Source: Clavaria fumosa
Taxonomy: Eukaryota; Basidiomycota; Agaricomycetes; Agaricales; Clavariaceae
DNA: 64,000 nucleotides
Direction: 5' to 3'
NCBI GenBank assembly: GCA_951802425.1
Contig: OX637804.1
Coordinates: forward strand, 1,302,001-1,366,000
Below the pieces are notes generated by a model. That model searched no databases and was not told the origin of the DNA. It saw only the letters and a list, made by a program, of their open reading frames with translations. A program made the position numbers and the translations under genes. Below, one piece after another: positions 11,910 to 22,202 of the stretch (its first letter is position 1; each line of letters begins with the position of its first letter).

Positions 11910-12228
11910 GGTGGCGGAGTGAGATGGGCTTCAATAGGGGTATGCGCGTGAGCCACGTCATTTTAGTATTTACTGATGACCTACAATGTATGCCACCTCT
12001 CTTCCGGTGTCGACTGTTGTCGCTGTCGTCACTGCGCTTTCGTCGCTGTCCGCTCACTGTCGCGTCCGTTGATGAGGGTACTACCATATATAGCATGTTA
12101 CGTAATCATTCTATTATTGACTTGCTGTCTTTACTGATGTTTGGTTGTCGTTGTTTTTCGCAGCTTACGGCGTACGTTTCTTGACCGGACCCGATACTTG
12201 CAGAGTTGCCACCAAGTCCGACGTAGTC

Positions 12229-13408
12229 ATGCCTCGACCTCGTCGCACATCTTCACCTGCTCAGCAGTCTCGTCCTCTCAAACGTACCGCGTCGGTCGCT
12301 TCGTCTTTGCCGACACCACCTCGCACAACCAGACGGCGCGGGACCATTACCACTCGGGCAAAGGGACAAGAGAACGCCAAGTTACGAACCGTCGAACAGT
12401 CCACTAGTCAGTCCCGTTCGAATGCGGGTGGCGCAGCAGAAGACGAGGATGACGCTGGTGAGGTCCAAGGACAGGCCGAAAACGAGTCCAATCGCGCCAA
12501 ACGACAGAAAACGCTCCCGTCTTTGTCGGAAGAGACGGAAGACGAGGACGCCTTCTGGATGGGCGGCGCCAAGTTGAGGCCTCCAGGTCTACACACCCCC
12601 AACGACGAGTCACACAGCTCAGAAGACAAGTCGCCTCCGCCGCCTGCCCTAGCGAGATACCGAGCGCGCGTCGAGGACAAGAGCGCTGCATCCCTCGCAT
12701 CGCCGCCGCCGTCTAGGCGTCAAGCTCAAGTACCTAAGACTCCAACTTTTGCTGCGGGCAGCGGAAGTCCCAGGAGGAGCGCCAGGCTGATGCAGATGAG
12801 CGACACACGTACAGGCGGACTTGAGAGGGACTCACCAGAGAACCCCTTCTTGGCCCGTGACGACGTTGCCCCTGGGAGTCCTGAGACACCGACACCGATC
12901 ATTGAGAAACCCACGATTCTTTACGTCTTGTGCGTGTCCACACATCTTCACGTTCGAGTTATGGAACTGATTTGATCAATATAGCCGCGGCGTGAGGCGC
13001 ACGTACGCCAACCCGCACTACGACCCTACTGACCCCACGCAGTCTCGAGTGAAACCACAATCCCTTCTACCTGTTGAGCACCCGGACTACTCCCCGGACC
13101 AGGTGTGCAAGCCTACGATGCTGTTCAAGACGGAACGGAGGAGGCGCGCTCTCATGAAGCGCCCCGATCCCATGACGCCACTCCCCAAGAGTACTGGCAA
13201 AGGAAGCGTGAAACGGTCGCCGTCAGATGATGAAGAGGAGGATGGTGATTTGCCGCCTTTGAAACCCTTGAAGTTGGAGGCTGCCACGGCGTCTACACTA
13301 CAGAAGACGAATGGGGCGTCTTCCCTCGGGAAGAGGCCCGCGAACACGGAAGAGACAGAAGCACCCGCTGCAGCTATCCGTGCTGGCAAGAGCCCCCGGT
13401 TGACGTGA
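12229..13408 (+). CDS. Unrecognised disordered, basic nuclear-type protein
   Basis: Two exons. The start is taken at 12229 (MPRPRRTSSPAQQSRPL); an in-frame ATG at 12145 is less likely. The first exon ends near 12922 and splices to 12986, giving a conserved-looking junction YVFRGVRRTYANPHYDP. The protein is about 370 residues, rich in Ser, Pro, Arg and acidic clusters, with SP/TP sites (SPRRSARL, TPIIEK, DPMTPLPK) and KR-rich stretches that could act as nuclear localisation signals. The short block FRGVRRTY...NPHYDP followed by PTMLFKTERRRRALMKRPDP looks conserved enough to be a functional core. I do not recognise the family. It is divergent from CSN3 with a 319 bp gap. Confidence 0.75.
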
Positions 13409-13778
13409 TGGTTGAGTTTTGGCTACGGTCTGCATCCCCTTTTGTTCACGCTCACGCTCCTTGCCACGAACTTTCCGCGCCACATCTCTACTATCAGCGA
13501 CACCTATGGTCTCCATCCTGGATAGACGCCCTACTATCATTTTGTTTTGCACGTTGATGTGCAGGACAATAGCCCAGCGACACATATTATCCCTTGCTCC
13601 GTTTTGTATCTGCTCGCGTTGTGATCTTTTTGCTCGATCTACTGTAGATGAAAACTCATTCCTTGACGTAGATACACTAGTAACAAAAACCAATTTTGCA
13701 TTGACACGATCACGTGGACAATTCCTTCTGTTGAAGCACAAGCACATCGACACGTCGACAACTCTATCTTAGGGCGAC
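13409..13778. other. Intergenic region
   Basis: About 370 bases between the disordered-protein gene and the SRA gene, both on the plus strand. I see no gene or repeat. It should hold the terminator of the first and the promoter of the second. Confidence 0.5.
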
Positions 13779-15616
13779 ATGGAAGACTACGAAGCGACTC
13801 GCCAGGCGAATATCGCGCGGAATAAGGCGATGCTCCAGCAGCTGGGGCTTGATAAACCTTTCTTCGAGCCTAAGGAAGACCTGAGCATGCACAAGAAAAA
13901 AAGAGGCGTGAAGCGGAAGGCGGACGCAAGCAACAGCGAGGGCGAAGGTGCTGAAGAGGGTGCGAAGAGCCCCATGAAGGCGCGCCGCACCGAGAACGGC
14001 GAGGGGACGCAAGGGCTACGCCGCAGCACGCGGCATGCGGGCAGAAAAGTACTAAATTATAACGAGGTGCGCGTCGATCGAGAGCCCGTGTCTGCCGCGG
14101 TAAAGAGCGGATTGCGCACCGTCGAGCACGAGGGCCGCCTTGGTAGGAGCGCTGGGAGTAAGAGGATCCACAATCCGTGAGTTTCCTTCCCCCTTCTGTC
14201 TTTTTTGTTTTGTTTTGCCCCGTTTTGCTTGAGTTGTCCTGGCGGTCTGTCCCTGACAAGTGATTGGACTGCACAGGAAGCAGTTTGGTTCGATCCCTGG
14301 GATTGCGGTTGGGACATGGTGGGATAGTAGGTACGTCTCGTCGGCTGTGCGTTGTCGCGTCTTGATATAGCGTTTCGCAGGGAAGGATGCAGTGCCGATG
14401 CTATCCATGCGTGAGTTCTACAGACCCCTAGTCTTTGGCACACTAAAGTGCGTGGTTCCATTGTTCTAGGCCCTGGGTTGCGGGCATCTCGCCCTCTAAA
14501 AACGGCGCGTACTCTGTGGCGCTGTCGGGCGGTTACGACGACGACGTGGACCTTGGCTATGCCTTGTGAGTGCAACACCCCAAATGTGACACAACTTTTA
14601 GCCCGCTGATTATTTTGCCATTTTGTGCCTTTACAACACCCCTCACCAAATGCCGCCCAGCACTTATACAGGTTCCGGTGGGTCCCTCACAGCCTCGTGG
14701 GTGGCTTGGGGAAATACATGACTAGTCGCACGTAGGTGGGCGGGATCTTAAAGGGACTAAGGCGAACCCCAAGAACGTGCGTGTGAATCTTCTGCCCTCA
14801 CAATGCCAAAACTACGTCTGACGTTTGCGCGTCGCTTAGCTCCGCACGGCGCCCCAGAGCTCCGATCAGACGTTTGAGCACAACTTCAATAGGTCTTTGC
14901 AGGTACGCAATATTTTGTCTTTTTCTTCGGTTATTCAGGCAAATGACGCTGACGACCCCCCTTTCGCAGAGATCCGTGGAAACGGGAAAACCCGTCCGTG
15001 TGATACGCGGGTACAAGCTTAAATCCCGGTATGCGCCGAGCGAAGGGTCAGTTGTCGTTCACCTTTTTGGGTCCCCTCCCCGTGAGGGAAAGGGCTACCT
15101 TTAGTTCTGACGCTGTTTCGCCTAGTTACCGCTACGACGGATTGTATCGGGTCGAAAAGGTCATCAAATCTCTGGAAATCTCTTCAACGGCCGTCTGACC
15201 AATTCCACCGCATTTCTTTTTCAGGCGTGGAGAGAGGAGGGGTTGGAAGGGTTCTTGGTTTGCAAGTACGCGTTCAAGGTGACTGCTCGGTTATCATGCG
15301 AACTATCGCGTTTATCTCCTGCTGACCCTTTGGGCCTTTGTCTGTATCTTCGTACCAGAGGCTGCCTGGACAGCCCCCGCTACCCGTGCGGCGCGACGAT
15401 GACGACGATGACGACGAGCATGAGGACAAAGGCGAGGACGAGAATGAAGACACAGGCGAGGACGAGAATGAGAAAACTGGTGAAGACGAGAATGAGGACA
15501 CAGGCGAGGACGGCGTCGGCGACAACAGAAAGCCGTCTACACCCCCCGCATCTGTGGACGGCACGAGCACGGGTCATCTGGACGACGCTGATGCTGCTAA
15601 GGAGGCCGATTCTTGA
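13779..15616 (+). CDS. SRA/YDG-domain protein (UHRF1-like, no RING seen)
   Basis: A gene with several short exons. Exon 1 (MEDYEATRQANIARNKAML...) is basic with a KKKRGVKRK nuclear signal. After splicing, the SRA-YDG domain reads KQFGSIPGIAVGTWWDSREG, APWVAGISPSKNGAYSVALS, GGYDDDVDLGYAFTYTGSGG, RDLKGTKANPKNLRTAPQSS, DQTFEHNFNRSLQRSVETGK, PVRVIRGYKLKSRYAPSEGY and RYDGLYRVEKAWREEGLEGF. SRA domains bind hemimethylated or hydroxymethylated CpG by base flipping. The C-terminus (15338-15616) is a very acidic repeat of EDENEDTGED type. Neither PHD nor RING nor UBL is present, so this is a DNA reader without obvious ligase activity, as in several fungal proteins. It implies cytosine methylation in this genome, but that is inference. 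Confidence 0.92.
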
Positions 15617-16271
15617 ATATACGCTCGCTGCAACTGGGACATGGCCGCGCGAGACGGGGTACATATAGAACTAGGAAGGGAAAAAGACCTGGATATCAGG
15701 TTCTCATTTACTTACCCGTTTGTTTGGAAATAGTCAATCGCCTACGTATTAACTTCTGAGTTATAAATTTGAATACTCCCGCGAAAAAATTGAGAACCAT
15801 GAATGACACATTGCACCGCTGATGCCCCGATCTGGTTTGCAATAAGATTAGATTAGATTGCCAGTTAAATTTCTGGCTTTTCCAACCCAAGAAGGCTCTT
15901 TTACAACTCTCTCTGCATTTCATTTAGGAAGCATGCTGTATACCAAGAATAATCTATTCTACCACTATCTATTCTTCATCATTCGTGCCGCTCTCCTTAC
16001 AATCATGCAGGTCACTCGGAGCCCTGCAGCCACTCTGCAGACTTGCTTCTTTTGATAAAAATGATAATATTCGTCTCTGCCGTAGTTATGGGCGCCGCTT
16101 TAGGCGGTTCTGGTCGAGCTCTGGGAAAAGATGGTAATGTCGCAAGCGTTGCATTCTCTTCCGACGTCTAATGGATTGGTTAGGCCGCACCATCAATTCC
16201 AACTGGCTACACCATACTTGGATCTAGCATGCCATGACAAGCAACAAGTCGACAAAGACGGCGGAAATGCG
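15617..16271. other. Intergenic region, no gene seen
   Basis: About 655 bases between the convergent SRA gene and the CSN3-DUF6314 chimera. AT-rich at 15700-16060 with small direct repeats (GATTAGATTAGATT near 15846). No open frame resembles a protein. Confidence 0.5.
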
Positions 16272-18384
16272 TCAGCTTCGCTCCTCACCCGCAGCGAGGG
16301 ATGGCGCTCGTCTTCTATAACACGTTTCCATGCTGTAATCCTTTTTTGGCCCTCGAACCTCGTAGGCGATGTGCCACTCATAGAGGTCTGCACCTTTGAA
16401 GGAGAACGTGTACGACACGTTATAAGTATCTGGGGTACACAGGTGATGCGCCTTCGCTTTCCAAGTTATCCTCTGGCTCTCTGGAGACGATGTTGACTCC
16501 TCCGTGGAAGGGGCAACAGGCGCGAACACGACATCATGGAAATGATGACTGAGGGAAGCAGCCTCGTCTCGATTTGCAAAGAACACCTCGATCTTGTCAT
16601 GTGGTTCATCGTAACGGTAAATGTACCGCTGCGTGCCGGCCATCTTCATTCCAGTCAGCGTGGTCAGCTCCGTTGTCTCCAAATACAAGTATTCGGTTCC
16701 GCAGGCATTATCATAAGGATGACTTGAGTTGGGCGACGATGGTCTCAGCATGAATTCCGCGGTTCCCGTACTGGACCCAGAGGGGTATTCATCACGGCGA
16801 GAGACATAGGTCCTATTGAGTATCCAAGTCCCTTGAAAGAAGCGAAATACTGCTGCGGCAACAGAGAGAGCAGATGTGGTTGATTGCGGATCCGAGGACA
16901 TGAGCAGTGAGGAGACGATGCCTTCGGCCGATATCCGTGCGCTGATCTCTGACGATTCGGCCTGGCAGATTGAGTCTCTTGGAACCAGAAAAAAGGGAGC
17001 GACATACCATGCTTAGGAAAATGTTCCGCACGGTATCTTCGTCGGCGAGTCCGACTGCCTTGCCGATCTCGGTGAGGCTGAGAGTGAGGCATGTGCCTAT
17101 CAACTCCCGAACCCGCCACCGCGGCGCGCGTTCCAGCGCTTGCTGCAGCAGCCCGAGAGTGTGGTCCTGCATGCCACGCAGGAGTAAGAGTTGATATCAG
17201 CAGGAAGCACGGAGAGGGAGATATGGAAGAGTTGCACAGTATTAAACAGATGCCGCTCCTTGTCTAACAGAGTGCGCAGGGTGTCCGTGTGTTCGGGGTA
17301 GTTCCGAATGAACGCCTCGTATGGAGTAGCCTTGAGCATGCGCGCGAGATGGCCGTGTGGGTGTTTCGGTCGCGCTGGGGTCTGCGAAACAGGACGATGA
17401 ACGAAGAGCAAGGGAGGTGGAGGTGGGCCACACCTTACCCCGCAGGATCAGCTGTACGCAAACCAGTTTCTTAAAGGCGTCCATTTGCACAGCGGCGGGT
17501 TGCTGCTCTGAGGCGCTGGCACAAATCTCAAACCAGTCTTCTGCTTCCTCCCAGCGCTCAAGGGCCGTTAGAATCATCCCGCCCGCGTAGTGGGTGGCTA
17601 AATTGTCGTTGTAGGTGAGATCAGCGTCAAAATGCGAGATGGGATGCGCGAGTACTGGGATAGCGGCCGTGGGGTGGTTAGTCTGGAGACAGATCTTGGC
17701 AGAGATAGGCTATCAGGCGGCGCGTTGAATACAGAAATGAATGGAAGACTCACCGTAAAGAAGATTTGATGCACTGGTGTCAGATGAAAGGGACTTTGGG
17801 CGTATCTCACCAGCAAGTCACGCAAAGGTTGGATCGCGCGAGCTGGCTGCTCACAACAGCGTGAGCATTATTTGACCTGGTGGAAGCATGGGGATTGCAG
17901 AGGGACGACGCACTGTGCGCCTGACTTCGGCGAGGTGGTAGATCCCTTGGGCAAGCATCGCCACTGTACTGCGGGCTTCAGCAAGCGGAACAAGGCAAGG
18001 TAGATGGAGACGTCGCACCACGATCAGACGCAATGCGTGCTTGCTCGGGGTGAAAGGAGCGGCAGAAAGTCTGTATGTAACTGAACGACATGGTAGGTGC
18101 GTTATCTGAAGCAACGCTCAAGCGCGCAGACCTCCATGACAAGACAATACCATCAGGCCGATAGAGAGGACTCAGTTGCAATATGACACTTACAGGATGT
18201 ACAAGACAGCCAGGGTGTGCACTTCAATTTCTAAAATCGACAATGGATCTTCCCCGTTTGCCAAAGGGCCACTGAGTATGGCCTCTCGCGTCTCGCGCGG
18301 CAACGCGGTTCGGATTGCCTTGTTCAGCACCCATGGGTCGGTGATGTGTGCGAGAATCGAGTCGAGGGACGCAGCTGAGCTCAT
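16272..18384 (-). CDS. CSN3 paralogue fused in frame to a DUF6314-like domain
   Basis: Exons from 18384 down to about 16912 are a second copy of CSN3: start MSSAASLDSILAHITDPW, ATHYAGGMILTALERWEEAE, AVQMDAFKKLVCVQLILRG, KATPYEAFIRNYPEHTD, SLTEIGKAVGLADEDTVRN. All splice sites and frames that I checked are open. Homology to the complete CSN3 stops after ARISAEGIVS at about 16912. From there the frame continues without a stop into SLLMSSDPQSTTSALS and a ~200-residue domain with FFQGTWILNRTYVSRRDEYP, YLYLETTELTTLTGMKMAG, HHLCTPDTYNVSYTF and YEVRGPKKDYSMETCYRRR, which I match to the DUF6314 family (lipocalin-like, function unknown). The chimera lacks the C-terminal CSN3 helix. A separate DUF6314 gene starting at Met 16901 is the alternative. 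The start is only 83 bp from the divergent eIF3b start. Confidence 0.72.
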
Positions 18385-18467
18385 GTCAGTCTTGCACAGC
18401 ATTACACAAGTCGATTACATTACAGTATTTGTTTTTTCTCGTCGCGACGAAAATTCGACGCTCTACC

Positions 18468-21221
18468 ATGTCTATCCCCGCCCCAGCCGCTAACGGTGCT
18501 TATGACGACAGCGAGAAGCCCATCGATGTTTCTGACATCGAGGCAAAGTCCGTGACAACTCCACTGACCTCCCCACTCCTATTCACCGTTGGCCAGATAC
18601 CAAGTGCACCTCGACGACGGACTCGACAACCTGCTCGTCGTTGACGGTGTGCCAATCATCGACAAAAGCAAACTTGAGAAGCTGTTAGCGAAAATTGCCA
18701 AGGAGTTCTCCCGCAAGGGCATTCCCATCAAGCCAGATGATATCTTCATGCCCTGGGATGATGCTAAGGGGAAGAGCAAAGGGTACGTTTGGCGTGCACG
18801 AGCTCTCTTGACTCTCTGACTTCCTCCGGCTTTTGTCTGATGAGGCTCTCTGGGCATGTGCAACAGCTATGCGTTTATGGAGCTTCGTGGGAGCGACGAG
18901 GTCAACTTGGCTGCAAGCGTGATGCATAGCTACCCTTTCGATTCCAAGCACACCTTCCGCGTAAATCGCTTCCTCGACATTGATCGCTACGCTAATTTAG
19001 ACGAGACATACCACGAGCCACAGGTCCAGCCGTATAAACCACGGGTGCGTCCTGGGATATTATTGTTGCTCTGTTTTTGTTTCTTATCTGTCAGTCCCAT
19101 GATATCACCAGGAGCATCTCCGAGCATGGTTGGCCGACCTTCAGGGCCGCGATCAATATGTCACTTATCGTGGTGACGAACCCGTCATATATTGGCATGG
19201 TCGACCATCTCAATGTGAGGTTGCGTATCAGAGACCAAAGGAATTGGTACGCGGGCCCTTCTTTCTGATCCACCCACTCCTTCGCGTTGACGTTCCATCC
19301 GAATACACAGGAAGGTTCGCATTGGACAGACCTCTATGTGTCTTGGTCTACACAAGGGACATACCTTGCAACTCTTCACCGAAAGGGCGTGTGTCTCTGG
19401 GGCGGCCCTTCCTTCCAGCTGCATGAGCGCTTCGCGCACCCGCTCGCGAAGATGATCGACTTCTCGCCTTGTGAGAGGTACCTTGTTACCTGGTCAAGCG
19501 ATCCGATCGTGATCCCCGAGGGCGCAGAGCAGGGCCCCAAGTATTTCTCACCCGAAGACGAGGGCAACCAGATCGCTGTGTGGGACATCAAGACTGGCCA
19601 TCTGCTCCGCACGTTCCCCGCTGTGCACGACAGCGAAGACGGGCCCGCTCGGCGGCAGATGGCGTGGCCCGCTCTCAAATGGAGCCCGGACGACAAGTAC
19701 GTAGCAAGAGTCACGCCTGGGCAACAGATAAGCGTGTACGAGCTGCCTGGTATGAGCTTGCATGGCAAAAAGAGCCTTAAAATCGAGGGCGTATTAGACT
19801 TTGAATGGTGTCCGCTGGGAGAGAAGGACAGAGAGGAAGCACAAAAAGCGGAGGGCGCGAAAAAGCCCAGAGAGAACATGCTGGTGTATTGGACGCCCGA
19901 AGTCGCGAACCAACCGGCGCGCGTGACGCTTATGAATTTCCCATCACGTACCGTCTTGCGACAAAAAAACTTATTCAATGTCACCGAAGTCAGTGCGCAT
20001 CTTGAGTTTTTGCGGGCCTATACAACTGACGTATACTTTTGACTGCAGTGCAAGCTCTACTGGCAGAATCAAGGCGATTTCCTCTGCGTCAGAGTGGACC
20101 GTCATACTAAGACCAAGAAAACTTTGTTTTGCAACCTCGAAATATTCCGAGTTCGCGAGAAGGACTTTCCAGTAGAAGTCATAGAACTCAAAGGCAAGTT
20201 ATATACTTTTATGCCATCTTTGTACGATTAATAAACGCCCTCAGATACTGTACTCGACTTCTCATGGGAGCCAAAGGGTGAACGCTTTGTCGTAGTTTCT
20301 AGTAACGACCCGAATCTTGGTAGTGCTGGCCCAACTGTGACCGTCAAGACTGACATCAGCTTCTATCAATTACATCGACAGAAGGGCGATTTCAGGTTGC
20401 TTCGTATGTTCCATGTGCCGCGAATTCTCTATTAGTGTTTCACCGCTCCTCTTCCTAGGCACCCTCGCTGGGCGGACGAGCAATACGATTCGCTGGTCTC
20501 CCCGCGGTCGCTTCGTTGTCCTTGCCACTGTTGGCTCGACGACCAAATCCGAACTGCAATTCTGGGATCTCGACTTCCACTCTGAGGACCTGGGGCGCAA
20601 GGACACTCAAAAAGACAAGGACGAATGGGGTAGCGGCATCCAATACCTCGGAACCGCCGACCATTACGGTGTGACGGATCTTGAATGGGACCCAAGCGGT
20701 CGCTATCTAGCCACGAGCGCTAGCGCGTGGAAGCACACCGTAAGTAGCAGCTTTGTTTTTTTTGCAAGCAGGTCGATCTCGCGCACGAATTTAGTCTAAC
20801 GCATTTGCTCTCCCTTCAGCTTGAAAACGGGTACGCGATCTGGGATTTCCGGGGCCAAGAACTCGAGAAGCATCTGCTCGACCGCTTCAAGCAGTTCCTG
20901 TGGCGCCCGCGGCCCCCCACGGTGCTCGCGAAGGAGCAGCAGCGCGCCGTGAGAAAGAACCTGCGCGAGTACAGCCGGCAGTTCGACGAGGAGGATGCCA
21001 CAGAGGAGACGAATGTAAGTGCAGAGCTGATTGCTTTACGCAAGCGCCTTGTAGACGAATGGAATGCGTGGCGTGCGCGCTGTCGAAGAGAGCTTGCAGA
21101 CGAGATGCAGCGCAGGGGCAGACGTTTGGAGCCCCCAAAAAGTACTACCGAAGAGGGCAAAGAGGAAATAGAGGTGTGGGTCGAGGAACTTATAGACCAG
21201 ACCGAGGAGGTTATTGATTAG
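18468..21221 (+). CDS. PRT1: Eukaryotic translation initiation factor 3 subunit b
   Basis: Scaffold subunit of eIF3, acting in 43S complex assembly in the cytosol. The start at 18468 reads [21 protein letters not shown] first intron (GTCCGTGAC...TTGGCCAG) restores [20 protein letters not shown], the beginning of the RRM, which continues through [20 protein letters not shown]. Then come the WD40-type beta-propeller segments: [120 protein letters not shown]. The C-terminal exon has [20 protein letters not shown] and a charged helix ending at the TAG stop. Length and order match fungal Prt1. Its promoter must fit within the 83 bp shared with the divergent CSN3-like chimera, or overlap that gene. 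Confidence 0.95.
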
Positions 21222-21493
21222 ATTAGTTCGACGGTCCAAAATATGATGCGAGTCAGATCCATATCCAATCGTATCAATTGATGGAGACCAAGGTAGAGCA
21301 GAACGAATACACCAAACGGGATATGATTGGGCAGTTTTCGACCTGGGCCGTAATCGTGCCAAGGTGGCGGTGAGCTGGGCTAGTAACTTAGTAAGACTGG
21401 GCACAGTGCTCACGTGCTGACATCACACAATTTCCTTTTCCACGCGATTCATTCCTAGAAAATAGGGAAGCATCACAGTCTTTTCCAGCCTCC

Positions 21494-21958
21494 ATGGGCC
21501 TACCGCATGACCTCTGCGCTCGCTTGCAGAACGCGTTCCGCGCGCGACATCACTACGTTGCCGTTGCGCACAGCGTCCAAAACTTAGGCGTCCTCTCGAT
21601 CCTCCTACGTTCTGGCTTTCTCTCGAACATCACGCGGGGCACGACGGACGAGCCGTCGCCCGAGGCCTTCAACACCGCAGGCGAGGCGCAGCGGCGTATC
21701 TGGGCAGAGCTCAAGTACCGCAACGACCTGCCCGTGCTGACAGATATGCAGCTTGTGAGTCGCCCTAGCAAGCGCATCTTCATGGACGTACCCGAGATCA
21801 GACGGCTGTGTTCCGGCCGGAGTGCACAGTTTGTGAAGCCGCTTGGCATGGGCGAGATCGCGGTCGTAAAGACGAAGAATAAGGAGCACGAGTGGTTGGA
21901 GGCCAGGGAGGCGCTACTGCTTGGCCTCAAGGGGGAAGTCATCTGTCGGGCGCGATGA
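21494..21958 (+). CDS. MRPS8: Mitochondrial small-subunit ribosomal protein uS8m
   Basis: A 154-residue single exon beginning MGLPHDLCARLQNAFRARHH. It shows the uS8 pattern of N-terminal helix (LCARLQNAFRARHHYVAVAH), NLGVLSILLRSGFLSNITRG and the C-terminal RNA-binding beta part KPLGMGEIAVVKTKNKEHEW. Length fits fungal mitochondrial S8. It would bind the small-subunit rRNA central domain in the mitochondrial ribosome. Confidence 0.88.
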   Translation: MGLPHDLCARLQNAFRARHHYVAVAHSVQNLGVLSILLRSGFLSNITRGTTDEPSPEAFNTAGEAQRRIWAELKYRNDLPVLTDMQLVSRPSKRIFMDVPEIRRLCSGRSAQFVKPLGMGEIAVVKTKNKEHEWLEAREALLLGLKGEVICRAR

Positions 21959-22202
21959 TAGCGGCTGGATTGGCTGGCTGCGAAATGGGTGTGTCTGATC
22001 TCCACGACCCTCACGCCTTTGCTGTTCCGCTGACGTAGATTCTAAGAGTGCCGTACAAGGCCACAAGCGGTACATTGGGCTATGCAATCCCTCAAAATCA
22101 TATTGCGCCGAGACATTGCCACCTCCCTCATTATCGATCCAAGATTATTTGATGTAACCGGTTCTCTTATCCGGGTTTGTCTATCTGGATGTATTTGCTG
22201 TG

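Noticed and set aside
14270..14300. GGTTCGATCCC, similar to a tRNA B box
   Set aside because: It lies in the SRA-domain exon encoding FGSIPGI; there is no A box or cloverleaf around it. I found no convincing tRNA elsewhere either.
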